From Caenorhabditis remanei (taxonomy: Eukaryota > Nematoda > Chromadorea > Rhabditida > Rhabditidae), in the NCBI RefSeq assembly GCF_010183535.1, contig NC_071330.1:877217-941216 (forward strand): a stretch of DNA of 64,000 nucleotides. Reading direction: 5' to 3'. Positions 24,308 to 35,800 of this stretch are shown piece after piece. The first letter of the stretch is position 1. Each line of letters begins with the position of its first letter. Made by a program: the position numbers and the translations under genes. The notes under the pieces are model-generated. The model worked only from the letters and a program-made list of their open reading frames with translations. It had not been told where the DNA came from and did no database searches.

Positions 24308-25443
24308 CAGTACCGGTGAAAAGGTTGTAAACTTTGGTCGTTTTCAGTTGAAAAGGTCCAACTTTGAAGGTGTGTCATGGTAATTCTGATTGTCCCATCA
24401 AATAGATTTTTTATAAATTATACAGCACTGTCTCCCCAAGTCCGAGTAAGAACTGCAAGGAAATTTCCGATCTCCCTTCACGAAACAAAAAATTTGAGAA
24501 ATTTGCAGGTCTAAAAGTGAATTTTTTAATTTTTAGCGTGAAGCTAAGGATGAAAAAGCCACTTCAATAAAGGTTAATGTGATGAATACAATAAGAAAAA
24601 ACAATTATTTTTCTAAAAACCATGATATCATGTCTTTTGAGTGTTGCATTTGATAATTTTACACAAAATTTATTGGCGAATTCTCGGCTTCAAACTGTAT
24701 CCAGCTCTCTATTTCTTGACGTTTCCACCTCTATTATAGCTCAAAAAATCCGCAATAAATAGATCTTGATTTATTATGGATGGGTCACTTTTTTGCCGAA
24801 TAAGTTTCGAGAAATAAAGGAAAAACCGATTTTTCAGGCCAAAACTTCGATCTGTATCAGCGCCTTTATTTTTGCTTCAAAAATAGTTTTCTTTTTTCCG
24901 AAGTGTTGCTTTTGTATTTCTCGTTTTTTGTTATGGACAATTTTTACTTTTTATTTCCTTTAGTGTTCGTAATTTGAATAAAATCAAAATTTTCAGTTGA
25001 AAAATTAATAAAAAAATTATTTTTGACTACTGTAGCGCGCGGCCTTTGCGCTCCACTGAGAACTTTCGCTTGCAGTTGTTTTTTGGGGTTCGGGAGACTG
25101 TGTACAGATCAAAAGTAGAGCTCCATTTTTGTAGTTGACAACTTCTTTGTACGGACACTTCCTAGATAGTTATGGTCATTTTAAGGGGACAGCTCAAAAA
25201 TCACACTGTTTTGCACTACAAATTGGTCGATTTGAGGAAGAAATTACTTTGTCGACACGTAACTTACTAGGGAGTGTTTGTACAGAAAAGTTGTCAACTA
25301 CAAATATGAAGCTCTACTCTTGATCTGTATGATCCAGTAAAAACCTACTAGGTGTGACAATCAGAATTACCATTACATACACTCAAAGTTGGACCATTTC
25401 AACAGAAAACGGCCTCAGTCCAAATCCTATTGAGCGGTACCGT
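24308..25443. mobile_element. MITE, CAGTACCG family, split by a nested insertion
   Basis: The left end CAGTACCGGTGAAAAGG begins at 24308. The matching right part ends in TATTGAGCGGTACCG at about 25443. Comparison with uninterrupted relatives (39935-40352, 49085-49508) shows that the sequence running into TTATACAG and out of ACAGATCAAAAGTAGAGC was once continuous. The break is explained by the insertion at 24426-25102. Confidence 0.7.
24426..25102. mobile_element. nested 677-bp TIR element with 5-bp duplication
   Basis: The ends read CACTGTCTCCCCAA and, from the other side, CACAGTCTCCCGAA: 12 of 14 bases agree. The 5 bp TACAG flank both ends (24421-24425 and 25103-25107) and occur once in the uninterrupted relatives. 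No transposase frame is visible. The superfamily is unclear; 5-bp duplications and CAC-starting ends are seen in Transib-type elements, but the flank is not GC-rich as usual there. Confidence 0.65.
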
Positions 25444-25489
25444 ATGGTGCATCGAAAAATTTAAAACTGTTAGAATAGAGGATTGAAAA

Positions 25490-25760
25490 AGGTTTTCTGC
25501 CAGAAAATTACAAATATTTGATGGAAAGTCCCCCGATATGGTCCCTCGACAGAGTTTGAGTGATTTTAAGAGAAATTCAGTTGAGAAATGTGATTTCCAT
25601 AGAAAGATTTCAGTTTTTACATTTGAAAAATGTTTCAAGAATGTTGCATCGACCGATTTTTTGAGATTTTAATTGGAATATTCTTGAAATTCATAACCCA
25701 AATTTCTCTAGAGCAATTTGAAACAATGCGAAATTTGAGATAATATGGTGCATTGGTACA
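25490..25760 (-). repeat. inverted duplicate of 17040-17310
   Basis: Read on the minus strand this segment matches 17040-17310, including words around GGGGGACTTTCCATCAAATA and ACTCAAACTCTGTCGAG, with scattered differences. It is part of the GATGCACCAT repeat family. Confidence 0.65.
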
Positions 25761-28700
25761 ATTTTAAGGCACAAAACCAGCAAAAAATGAAAAAAAAAAA
25801 ACGTTTTAAGTCAATAATAATCAAAACAATTCAAAACAATCGGAACTTGCTAGGGAGTGCTCATAGAAAAAAGTTGTCAACTACAAAAATGAAGCTCAAA
25901 GTTGGGCGATTTCAACTGAAAACGGTCAAAGTTTACCACCATTTCCAAAACCTCTTGAGGCTCCTTAACTCCTCCCCCCCCCATGTGAGATCTCTCTGTG
26001 AATTTTCAACCCAACCTTATTTAACAACCTCTCCCCCCACTACTACCAACTTTGTTCAAATGTCCTTGAGATGTTTCGATCATCATTACCTTCTTCTTCC
26101 CTTTACTCCTTCATTCCTACCCATATCTTTCAAGAATCTCCTTTTTTGTCTCTCTCCCCCCTCTCCTTCCATCTCCATCCCAATTCTTTTGCATTTTCAA
26201 TGCATATATACCTCTCTGTCTCCTCCTCCCTATTCTTTCTGTCTTCAAAAAGAGATTTATGTGCCAAAAGGTGTCCTGACCCCGAACAGTTGTCCCCCCC
26301 CCCCCCCCATCTCTGTTGAGACCTCGTCCTTTTTGTATCAAATATTCTTTCCCTCCTCCTCCCTCTCAGGTTATCTCATACTATCTCTTCCCCCTTGTCT
26401 TCTTATCCATCTTTTTTTGATATTACATTGAGACTTTTTGATAGATTATATATATATATAAAACATAGGTTAGCAGAGGGGGGTTGTTTGCTATTTCGAG
26501 AATAGAAAAATTTCTTTCCTTGTGACTTTTCTTCTTCTTCTTCTTAAGATTTTTGACAATTTTTGAAATTGTGACCTACCGTTTTTTGTGGCAAACCTTG
26601 TGTCTAGCCTGAAATCAAGGTTTGAAAATTTCAGGACTGGAAATTTTTTTTTGCCTGTAATTTTTTATCTGAAAATTCGTGTGTCATAAGTACAGTCATT
26701 CGAACCGCCTTTACCTACTAATTTAGAAAATCTAAACAATTTTAAGATTAATACTGATCTGCTCAAGTTACAGCCGTTTTACTGACCTCGATTGCTACCA
26801 AATTTGAAAATTTTCAAACGTTGTTAATTTTTGACATTTTCTACCCGATTTTCAGCTCAAAAGACTCCAAATTTTTAAAAATTTTAGGTTTTAGTTAAAA
26901 TATAGGTTATCTGACTGAAATTTTCAGATTTTCTGGTGTAAATCGTAGTTTTTGAGCTAAAATGAAGGTTTTTAGTCAAAAAGTACGGCTCTCTAGCTGA
27001 AATTTCAGATTTTTTGTTATAAATTATAAGTTTTAGTTTATTAAACCAGTTTAGACTGAAAATTGTGATTTCAAAGTTGAAAATTTACGTTTTAAGCTCA
27101 AAATATCAATTTTACCCTTCCATTATTCCGCAATTTGAAATTTGAACCTGAAAATCAACTTTTAAGCCAGAAAACCACCGATTTTAAGATTTTACATATT
27201 ATACCTCATAAAAATTGTCTGAAAATCGCACCTCCCGCTGAATTTTTTCCTCTCAAAAATCTGAAAAAAAAACAAAAGCCATGCCTCATCTAAAATTGAA
27301 AATGAAACGTACACCAAAATTAATATTCAATGAAAAAACTGGCGCTCCCCCCGTTTCCCTATTTTTCATATTCACTATAAATTCGAATTTCAAATTTGTG
27401 CCCGCCTCGATGAATCTTTTCTAAAATTTCCTCTCGAACTTCGAATAATTATTCCCTTTTTTCAGGATTCAACGATATACTTCTGAGATCCACCGATGTT
27501 TCCCATCACACATTTATTAAGAAGTCCTTCTCATCTGATTTCTCATTTCTCCACTTCAGAATTAGATGACGAAGAAAAAATCCACGTTTCTTCTCCCTGC
27601 GCCTTCTCACTCTCTCTCTCTCTAATTTCTTATCATTTTTTGTTCTTCCTAATGATTACACTCTCTCTCTTTCTCACAGGAAAAAAGTTTGTTATCAAAG
27701 TATCTCTCTATTTCGTGTCATTCAATTTAAACTATGATCTTCCTTACCACTTCTGCGTCTCTCACTCTCTCCTATCATCATTGCCTCCAGGAATATCTCA
27801 GAAAGTAGGGCAACTTTGGGGATTGTAGAGAAATAGAAATTTGTGGACATTATTTTGTTAGTTGACAGTTTTTTGGTAGGGACACAGGATTTTGAGTTAT
27901 GAGCCTTCAAAGTTGCATAAGGGAAACAAGAGAGTCTACTTTGAAAGCTTGTATCTCAAAATGCTGATGAGTTATCGAAAAATTGTCAACTACAAAAATT
28001 TTGGTCATGAGATTTCCTATATTTTTGTAGTTTGTAGTTTTCTAATAAGTCTGATGGTTCTAGAGTTATACATTGTCAAAGTAATGAAAGGTGGTCTAGC
28101 TTCACTGCTCTGAACAGGAATTTTGAATAAAACTCAACCTTCATAAAGTTTCGAACACTTTTGCAGATTGTTGTTGTTTTATAAATTTCGAAATTCCTTT
28201 ACATTGTCGAATCTTTTTTAAATTGGTGCATCTCAAGGCCCTGCAGACTTATTAAAAAGTTGACAACTACAAAAATTGTTTTTTTTCTACAAATTTGTAG
28301 TTTGTAGCTTCTTCGCAGGACTGCAGGTTTTTGAGGTAATAACTTTAAAAGTTAGATGTGCTACAAAGTGCAAAAGACGCAGAGAAGCTAGAGTGTCTGC
28401 TTTCTCTGCGTCTCTCTCCTCACTCCTCTCTTGCCTCCTATCTTCAAGCCGTCATATCTCCCTAGCTAAGATAGTTATCAAAAAGTTGTCAATTAACAAA
28501 ATACCGTAAAAACTTTAATATAGGCGCATGCGCCTCTATTTTTCAACCTGCTCGTTTGGCTATTTTTTAAACTTTTAAGTCATCAAATTTTCAACAAAAC
28601 TAACATTTTCTCTGACAAAATTACACGAAAACCCCAAAATTTGCTGTATTTTGAACGAAAATGGGGTTTTATTCTGTTTTTTTCACGAACTTTGAAAAAA

Positions 28701-29570
28701 AATTGTTGAAAACCAGTAGAAATATTTCAAACGTATTGAGGGTGCGCCTCTGTTAGAGGGGCGCCTCTAATAAAGGGGCGCTTCTATTACAGTTTTTACG
28801 GTATGCAGAATTTAATGACAATAATTTTTTTTAGTTAACACCATCTTCCTAGCTATTCTTGCTTTTGAGATACAGCGCTTGAGCCATTTATGCCCATTTT
28901 GAGCAAATCACTTGATAGTGAACTTAATTTTCGATACACTTTTTTCAAATCCTCACTCCCCCAGAATTCACAATTAATGTTCCATTCTTCTCTCTCTCTC
29001 TCTTAAAACATTTTATCTGATTTTCTGTTTTCAACTTTTGTGTCATCCTTTCCAATCGTTGTCCTTCATACAACCTTCACAAAGTGCCCTTCTGTGTCCA
29101 TTCAAGGGGTCAAGAGGCAAAACTCTCTCTCGTCCCTCTCTTCTCCTTCTTCTTCTTCTTATTCCCCCAAATTTCTTCTTTGAAGAAGAAGAAGAAGAAG
29201 AGACACTATTATATTTGTATGTACGCCCCCCCCCCCCCTTCCTCCTGTTGTACTATTATTATTAGGTTTTGATTGTTGTTGTTACAAGCAAAATGACGCG
29301 GGTGGTGCTCTCCTAGAGACAGATGGAGATGGTAATCCTATAAAGAGTCCAGGAGCTTTTGAGAAGAGATTGAAAGGAGGCAAATGGAGCAACTGGTTGA
29401 TTTGGCTCTAGTAGTTATTAAGAAATTATAAGTGCTAGCGGTTGGGAGGCTGGAGGGAAGTTTTTCGATAATGACCTCACAGTTATTCGACTAAAATCCT
29501 ATTTTGCCGCCCGAAAAATAGGATTTTTGACGATTTTTTTGTGATTTTCTACAGTTTCAGCTAGTTTTTT
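25761..29570. other. non-coding stretch, pyrimidine-rich
   Basis: No gene is supported. It contains a MITE fragment (25850-25945), long T/C-rich tracts at 25960-26430 that hold a frame open by composition only, a poly-C tract at about 26286, CT tracts near 27610 and 27665, TTGTCAACTACAAAAATT modules at 27840-28310 and 28480-28500, and a GCGCCTCTA-rich patch at 28525-28800. Confidence 0.5.
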
Positions 29571-29579
29571 AGTTTTGAC

Positions 29580-30020
29580 ACAATAATGGAGCATCGGTCA
29601 GATTCATTGAACACTGCATCTTTCTGGACAATCGGAATGGTACCTGTTCTATTCAATTTTTTCACTTTTTAAAGTTCAAATAGAGTTTTGGCCGAAATAG
29701 GGTGCATCGACTGTGAAAGGAATTCTAGAATTCAGGGTACGAGCCGTCAAAACTTAGGCTTCATTGATTTTTCTTGATTTTTGCAAAAAAACTCCCAAAT
29801 TTTGGTCATTTTTCTGAATTTAAGACCCGAAATTTTGAAAGTGATGGTTCTGAATTCAGTTTTCAACCAAAAAATTGTCGAAACCCGGAATTTTTCTAAA
29901 TTTTATCAAGTTTCAAAAAATTTCAATTTGGACTCAAAAATGGTGCATCGTCAGGTTCATTTTTTAACTTTTTCTGCCCAAAACATGGGATTTCGGGTAA
30001 AAAATGGTGCATCGACTATA
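29580..30020 (-). repeat. array with ATGGTGCATCGA motif
   Basis: Variants of ATGGTGCATCGA occur near 29585, 29699, 29940 and 30004, in the orientation opposite to 16524-17260. The sequence between is T-rich and diverged. I see no coding sequence. Confidence 0.55.
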
Positions 30021-30529
30021 TTTTTGACGTAGATCACAACTCCTCTTATATTGATTCATATTCTTCCCCCCATTAACTTCACCTACTTATAATTTCTATC
30101 TCCCCCCCCCCCCCTATACCTACTTGAAAATATGTTGCAAAGACCATTCACTTTTCTATTTGAACAGCTTATGAACAGTCCACATATGACAGTTCCCCCA
30201 CCCCGGTGTCCCTCACTCCCCTTGACCTACTCCGTTTATGAGAACTTTATAGGTGTGGAAGGATGAGTAGTTTTCAAGTTGTTTTAACCTAAAACGTTTT
30301 TTTTTACAATTCCAATGGGAATTATCTGAAAATTTGAACTTGCTCTATGTTTTTTCTTTGTTTTCTAGATTTGCTGAGTTTTTTTTTTTGAATTTTTGAA
30401 TTCCCGCAAATAATCGATGCACCATTATAAGACCAACACCTTTTTTTTCGACCTTACCCATATTTATTCTCATTTTAAAACTATCGAACAACTGAATCTA
30501 ATAGAACTTCCATAAAGGAGAGTTGAGCA

Positions 30530-32460
30530 TAATGAACTTACAGTACGATCTCGTAAATCCTCATCAGTTTCCGTAAAACTACACTAGTCACTAAGAACAT
30601 ACAGTAACTTTCGTAAATCTACACTAAGTTTTTGTAAATTTACATTTAGATGTCTTGTAAATCCTCACCAGCTCCCTACAGTAGCTCCCGTAAACCTACA
30701 CCAAGTCTCGTAAATCTGAGTCTTGCTACGCAAATTTCTTCTTTTTTCTAACCTAGAAGCTTTAGACACCCTGATTTTAATCCAAATTTCGAATTTTTGG
30801 AAAAAAAAACCAGATTGGACCGGTCAAACACACAAACGAAAAAATGTCGATGCACCAATTTGTGGAACTTTATGATTTTTTTTGATTTTTTTGTCCTAAA
30901 ATTAAAGTTTTTGCATTTTCTTTCGCCCCGCCTCTTTCTAACCCCCTGAGAGCCGTGTGGCCTTCCCGCATGCATCTTTAATCTTGGGGTACTGTAGCGT
31001 TAAAAAAAAGACACTAATTTGTGAAGCGCCTTTAATCTTGGATTACTGTAGCTTGAGTTTCAGTTTTGTTTCTAAATTTTTATTTATTTCAATTTCCGAC
31101 GCGATCTAAGTATGATTGACGTAATGCGGATGGGATGCCACAACCTATTAACCTAATCTCTCCAAACTTGGCAATTTCTCCTTATCAATTACTACAATCC
31201 TACTTGTTGGTGGGGGCTATTTTCTCATCAATCATCACTGAACTAAATAGCCGCCCCCTTTTTTCTCCTTACGAAAATATTCTCTTCTTCCATTCTTTTT
31301 CTTTGTTTTCTCCTCGAAAACTGTCCCCTTTTTTCCATTTCTGCCCCACCACCACTCAATGGACAGTGCGCAAATATATGAGAAAGATCGAATCGATTCT
31401 TGTTTCGAAAATTTTGTCCCCTCTCTCTATGTTTGTGCTCTTTTTCCCTTTTCACCTTTTTCCCTCAACTCGGGGAGAGCACAATGGATGGAGAATTTAT
31501 TCATATATTGAAAGTCTTATATCTAATGATATCTTGGGGAGAAGAGATCTACCGTATCTTTTTGGAACCCAACAAGTTCCCGTAAATCCACACCAGGATC
31601 TCGTAAATCTACACACCTAGATTTTTTGTAAACCTTCGCAGACTCCGTCAATTGAGCATGGTGAACTTACAGTAACTTTTGTAAATCTACACCAAACTTT
31701 GGGAATCTACACCAAGTCATGTAAATCCTCACCAGCTCCAAGAACACTTCCGTAAAGTAACAGTTGAGCATAGTGAACCCACAGTACCTCTAGGACCACG
31801 ATCTCGTAAATCCTCATCAGTTTCTGTAAAACTACACTAGTCCCTAAGAACATACAGTAACTTTAGTATATCTACAGTAACTTTAGTATATCTACACCAA
31901 GTCTTGTAAATCTTTACCAGCTCTATGAAAACTTGCGTAAAGAAACAGTTGAGCATAGTGAACCCACAGTACCTCTTGGAAACCTACACCACAATCTCGT
32001 AAACCCTTATCAGCTCCCGTAAAACTGCACCGATACCTAAGAACTTAATGTGACTATCGTAAATCTACAGTAACTTTAGTATATCTACACCAAGTCTTGT
32101 AAATCCTCACCACCTCCAAGAACACTTCCGTAAAGTAACAGTTGAGCATAGAGAACCTACGGTACCTCTTTGAACCCTACAGTAGATCTCGTAAATCCTC
32201 ATCAGTTTCCGTAAAACTACACTAGTCCCTAAGAGCATACAGTAACTTTAGTATATCTACACCAAGTCTTGTAAATCCTCACTAGCTCCCCACAGTAGCT
32301 CCCGTAAACCTACACCAAGTCTCGTAAATCTGAGTCTTGCTATGAAAAAAAAATCTACCGTAACCCGAAGTAAAAGTACATCTATTAGTTCCCGTAAATA
32401 TACATCTAGGTTTTCTCTGCTTCTACAGTACCTCTTGTAAATCTAAACCAGAATTTGCAA
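30530..32460. repeat. degenerate array of GTAAATCTACACC units
   Basis: Words such as CGTAAATCTACACCAAGTC, GTAAATCCTCACCAGCTCC and ACAGTTGAGCATAGTGAAC recur in the same order at 30530-30720 and 31560-32460, giving units of roughly 180-200 bp. The gap at 30720-31560 is unrelated and holds no supported gene. Related units in the opposite orientation lie in the LRR gene intron at about 51640-51850. Confidence 0.7.
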
Positions 32461-33754
32461 TCCTTAATACAAAATCCAGAACTTGAGATTTAGCATTCGG
32501 CACCTCGAACCTTAGATTCTGAATCTTGGCCCAGAATCCAAGAATCCAGAATTCAAGATCCTGAACCCCCCCCCCCCCCCCCAAACTTGCAATTTTCCAA
32601 TTCTCCTACTCCATTCTATAAAAGCTCTATAAAACATGTCCATCTCCCATCATTACCCCGATTGACAAAATTTCTGACACGATCGTTTCATCATTGTCCT
32701 ACCCCTCCTTGTCATCACGCATCTCAATTTGAGCATCTTTCCTCCACGGACTCATCATAATCCATCAAAAAAGTACAATATTTTTGCTCTCATGTCCAAA
32801 AACTACCATAACCCTCCCCCCGCCAATTTTTCCGGCCATTTGTGTCAGGTCGGCTCACAAAAACGACTCGTCATTCTTTTCATTCTCTCTCTTCTCTTAA
32901 GAAGAAGAGTGAAACAATGAAGGTGGTGGTGGCTCCCTTTAACCCCCTCTGAGAAAAGACAAACACTCATTTTACCCCTCTTTCTTCTTCTTCTTTGAAT
33001 CCTTCTCTTCTTTCACCATTCTTCTTCATACAGTTCCTTGTTGAGAATAAGAATGACTTATGGGCTTCCGAAACATGTGAAACTTGAAACTTGGACATTT
33101 TTAAACCGAGACATTCTGAAACCGAAGAATACCATAAATTTAAGCAAGAGCATTTTCAATTATTCTTCATCATCTGGTAGCTACCGTAATCTATTGAAGT
33201 CTGGAATCAGAAAAACAGAGGTTTTCAGTAAAATTACTATTCTCGGAATTTTTGAACAAAAAAAAAGAACTTATAGCACTAAGAACCCGACTTACAGGTT
33301 CTAAGCATTTCTATTTTATTACTTCCATCTGAACTACCAAATCTCATAGCTTTTACGCTTAAACTGACAAAGTTACTTGCAGTACTGTGTTTTTTTCTCA
33401 ATTTTAAGACAATTTTGCAAAATGTTGATTATATTAATTAGAACAGTCTTCTTCTCCTGATTCTAACTTTATAAATTTTATATTTGTTCCATTAAAATTG
33501 ACGGAGTTATGTACGATAGTTTGAAGTTTCTAACTTCTCAATAAGTAACCCTACAAGATTACGGCTGCAGGTTACTGTAATTTATGAATTCTTTTGATTT
33601 CTCTGATTCCAACCGTATAAATTTCATAGCTTTACGTTTAAAACTATCGGAGTTATAACCATAGTTTGAGACAAACTTCGCTTCTGATATTTTGAGCATC
33701 CGTATCTTGTTATCTAAGTACAATTAGTCTATAAGTTTACGGTAGGTTCACTAA
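32461..33754. other. non-coding stretch, no gene seen
   Basis: It holds a long poly-C tract near 32566, TTCTTCTTC tracts (32980-33030) and AT-rich sequence with TTTATAAATTTTATA-like words. No frame has support. Confidence 0.5.
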
Positions 33755-33990
33755 CAAGGGAACCTTTTAAGTGGTACCTAATGCCATCAAAAACGACCTA
33801 TACAGGGTGAAAGAGAATGTTTGAAAACCTATAAATCAACTTTCAAAAGTTGCTTACGTGACCTGTAAGTAGCTGAAATCTCGACCTGAAAATTGACCAT
33901 TTTCACCATTGATTTGCTGCATTTCGCCCTCTCGCCTCCTCCAAATCCTATCACGTTTGTAATAAACTGCGGCGGAACTTTAAAAACGTG

Positions 33991-34057
33991 TTCGAGTGGC
34001 GCAGGTGGTTAGCGTCTAGGTGGAGGAAAATTTTGGGCTGGTTCGACCCCTTCGCCG
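33991..34057 (+). pseudogene. tRNA-like sequence, left arm
   Basis: A box A-like TGGCGCAGGTGGTTAGCG starts at 33997 and is followed by GGTTCGACCCC (34040-34050), which fits the box B consensus GGTTCGANNCC. The spacing between boxes is tRNA-like. The acceptor stem and anticodon arm do not pair convincingly, so it is a tRNA-derived relic or SINE promoter rather than a working tRNA. Confidence 0.5.
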
Positions 34058-34264
34058 TTTTTTTCTTTTTTTTTGTTTGATTTCTTTTTTTCAGTTTTTT
34101 AAATTGGTTTTTTGGAAGCTATCATATAAGTCTTTTTTGTACTACCATCAACGTGATTCCCTTTTGAATCCCTTTCAATTGATGATTATAAGAGAGATCT
34201 GCCGGTTGACAGATGGAGGTGCCGCCAAACTTTAAAAGAAATCAAACAAAAAAAAAGAAAAAAA

Positions 34265-34331
34265 CGGCGAAGGGGTCGAACCAGCCCAAAATTTTCCTCC
34301 ACCTAGACACTAACCACCTGCGCCACTCGAA
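34265..34331 (-). pseudogene. tRNA-like sequence, right arm
   Basis: Reverse-complement copy of 33991-34057 with the same box A- and box B-like words and one visible change (GCG to GTG after TTA). The two copies face each other in the palindrome. Confidence 0.5.
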
Positions 34332-35172
34332 CACGTTTTTAAAGTTCCGCCGCAGTTTATTACAAACGTGATAGGATTTGGAGGAGGCGAGAGGGCGAAA
34401 TGCAGCAAATCAATGGTGAAAATGGTCAATTTTCAGATGGCAATTTCAGACACTTACAGGTCACGTAAGCAACTTTTGAAAGTTGATTTATAGGTTTTCA
34501 AACATTCTCTTTCACCCTGTATAGGTCGTTTTTGATGGCATTAGGTACCACTTAAAAGGTTCCCTTGTAAGTTACTGAATCGTACCTGCTATTTTACACT
34601 TTTCCTGATTTTTTTCCAATCGTATTGATTTCATAGCTCTATAGTTCAAACTGGTTGAGATGATACGGTCATTTAAACTTTTTTGGAAAAACAATTTTCA
34701 AAAATAGTAAAAGTTTTACAGACCTCATTACTCAGTACGCATTTGACTGATTTTTCTTGTAGTTTTATAATCAGCAGGGTGCCGAAAGTATCTGAGGAGT
34801 CTAATTTATAACTACAGTAGCCCTCCAGGCTTTATAATTGTCTCAACAATCACTACTCACCACTGTTGATCTACTCTGTGCAACTTTTCAATGACTCACA
34901 ACTCAGTATTGAGTTTATTTCTTTGATCGAACCCCCCCCCCCCCTTTGACTCTTCTAAACTTCATCTCCTGTCAAACCAGAAAAAAAGAAACAATTCGTG
35001 TGTGGGGGGGTTGTCAAGGAAAAAGGTACACCAAGAAGTGGCTCATAAAACTCGCCTCATCAATAAAACCGCTCCTTGCTTCTTTTTCCTTCTTTTTTTT
35101 ACCTGTAGAAGAAGCAACCTTTTCGATTCAATTTATTGATGCTTCCTATCTGATCGTCAAAAAACAATTGTG

Positions 35173-35379
35173 ATGACAACAGAAATAGAAGAATACGGTA
35201 TCGATGGGAATTTGTGGAGAACGTGTGGGAAAATAATGGAAACCCGAGAGTTATTGGTGGGAAGAGATGCGTATAAACGTGATTGGGAAGATAAAAAACT
35301 GAAATTCTGTCTGGAAACGGACTTGGCTAGAAAAAAGAGAATTTCCGCTTGTTTTTTGAATCGGAAGTTTTTCTATTGA
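35173..35379 (+). CDS. orphan small reading frame, 68 residues
   Basis: I do not recognise this frame. It starts at the second of two adjacent ATGs (35170 and 35173) and encodes a hydrophilic, charged peptide rich in E, K, R and D (MTTEIEEYGIDGNLWR...), ending FLNRKFFY and TGA. Codon use is more even than in the surrounding low-complexity sequence, which is why I keep it. There is no clear trans-splice acceptor right upstream, although TTTTTTTTACCTGTAG at 35093-35108 is acceptor-like. It could be the relic of an exon, a small gene, or chance. Confidence 0.25.
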   Translation: MTTEIEEYGIDGNLWRTCGKIMETRELLVGRDAYKRDWEDKKLKFCLETDLARKKRISACFLNRKFFY

Positions 35380-35639
35380 AGACAGATTACAGAATTTTGA
35401 TCCTGGGCTCAAAATTTCGGTTTTTCACTTAAATTCTAGGCTCCAGACTGAAAACATGAGCGTGAACACAAATTCCTCAATTCCGACCCAAAAAAGTTTA
35501 ACCTAGACATTTTTTTTGAGCTATGTACTCTACAATTCCGCGCGAGGCTCAAAAATCTTATCCTGATTTCAAAAATCTAGTTCAAAACTGTTTGAAAACA
35601 AGATCCGAGCGAAAAACGTTGATTCTTGACTCAAATTTC

Positions 35640-35800
35640 TTCTTCAAAACCTAAAGCTTTGACTCTAAAGCCTAGACCCTGGGAATGGGGTTTAGGCTTT
35701 AGGGTCAAAGCTTTAGGCTATAGGCTTCAGGCTCTAGGCTTCAAGCTTAAGGCTTTAGGCTTTTGGCTCTAGGCCTCCAAGCTCGAGCCAATTCTAGGTC
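35640..35800 (+). repeat. degenerate TTAGGC-like interstitial block
   Basis: Successive GGCTTTAGG, GGCTATAGG, GGCTTCAGG and GGCTCTAGG units drift around the nematode telomere hexamer TTAGGC. The block ends CCAAGCTCGAGCCA. A second block with the same end is at 39720-39835. Confidence 0.55.

Larger units (their letters stand above)
33755..34573. mobile_element. 0.8-kb palindromic element with tRNA-like arms
   Basis: The arm at 33755-34080 is nearly the reverse complement of 34245-34573. The outer ends are AACAAGGGAACCTTTTAAG and CTTAAAAGGTTCCCTTGT. The loop (about 34080-34245) is unrelated AT-rich sequence. The arms differ at only a few places, including a short stretch near 33865-33885 against 34435-34455. 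No protein is encoded. It would form a very long hairpin if transcribed. It is a fold-back transposon or an inverted duplication of a tRNA-derived SINE. Confidence 0.8.

Noticed and set aside
25745..26431. 228-residue plus-strand open frame
   Set aside because: Held open by C/T-rich low-complexity sequence; translation is S/P/F/L-rich, begins inside a repeat piece and crosses a MITE fragment.
31135..31620. 161-residue plus-strand open frame
   Set aside because: F/S/L-rich translation of pyrimidine tracts, with its end inside the GTAAATC array; no homology recognised.
33991..34057. functional tRNA gene
   Set aside because: Box A and B words are present but the acceptor and anticodon stems do not pair convincingly; kept as a tRNA-derived relic only.
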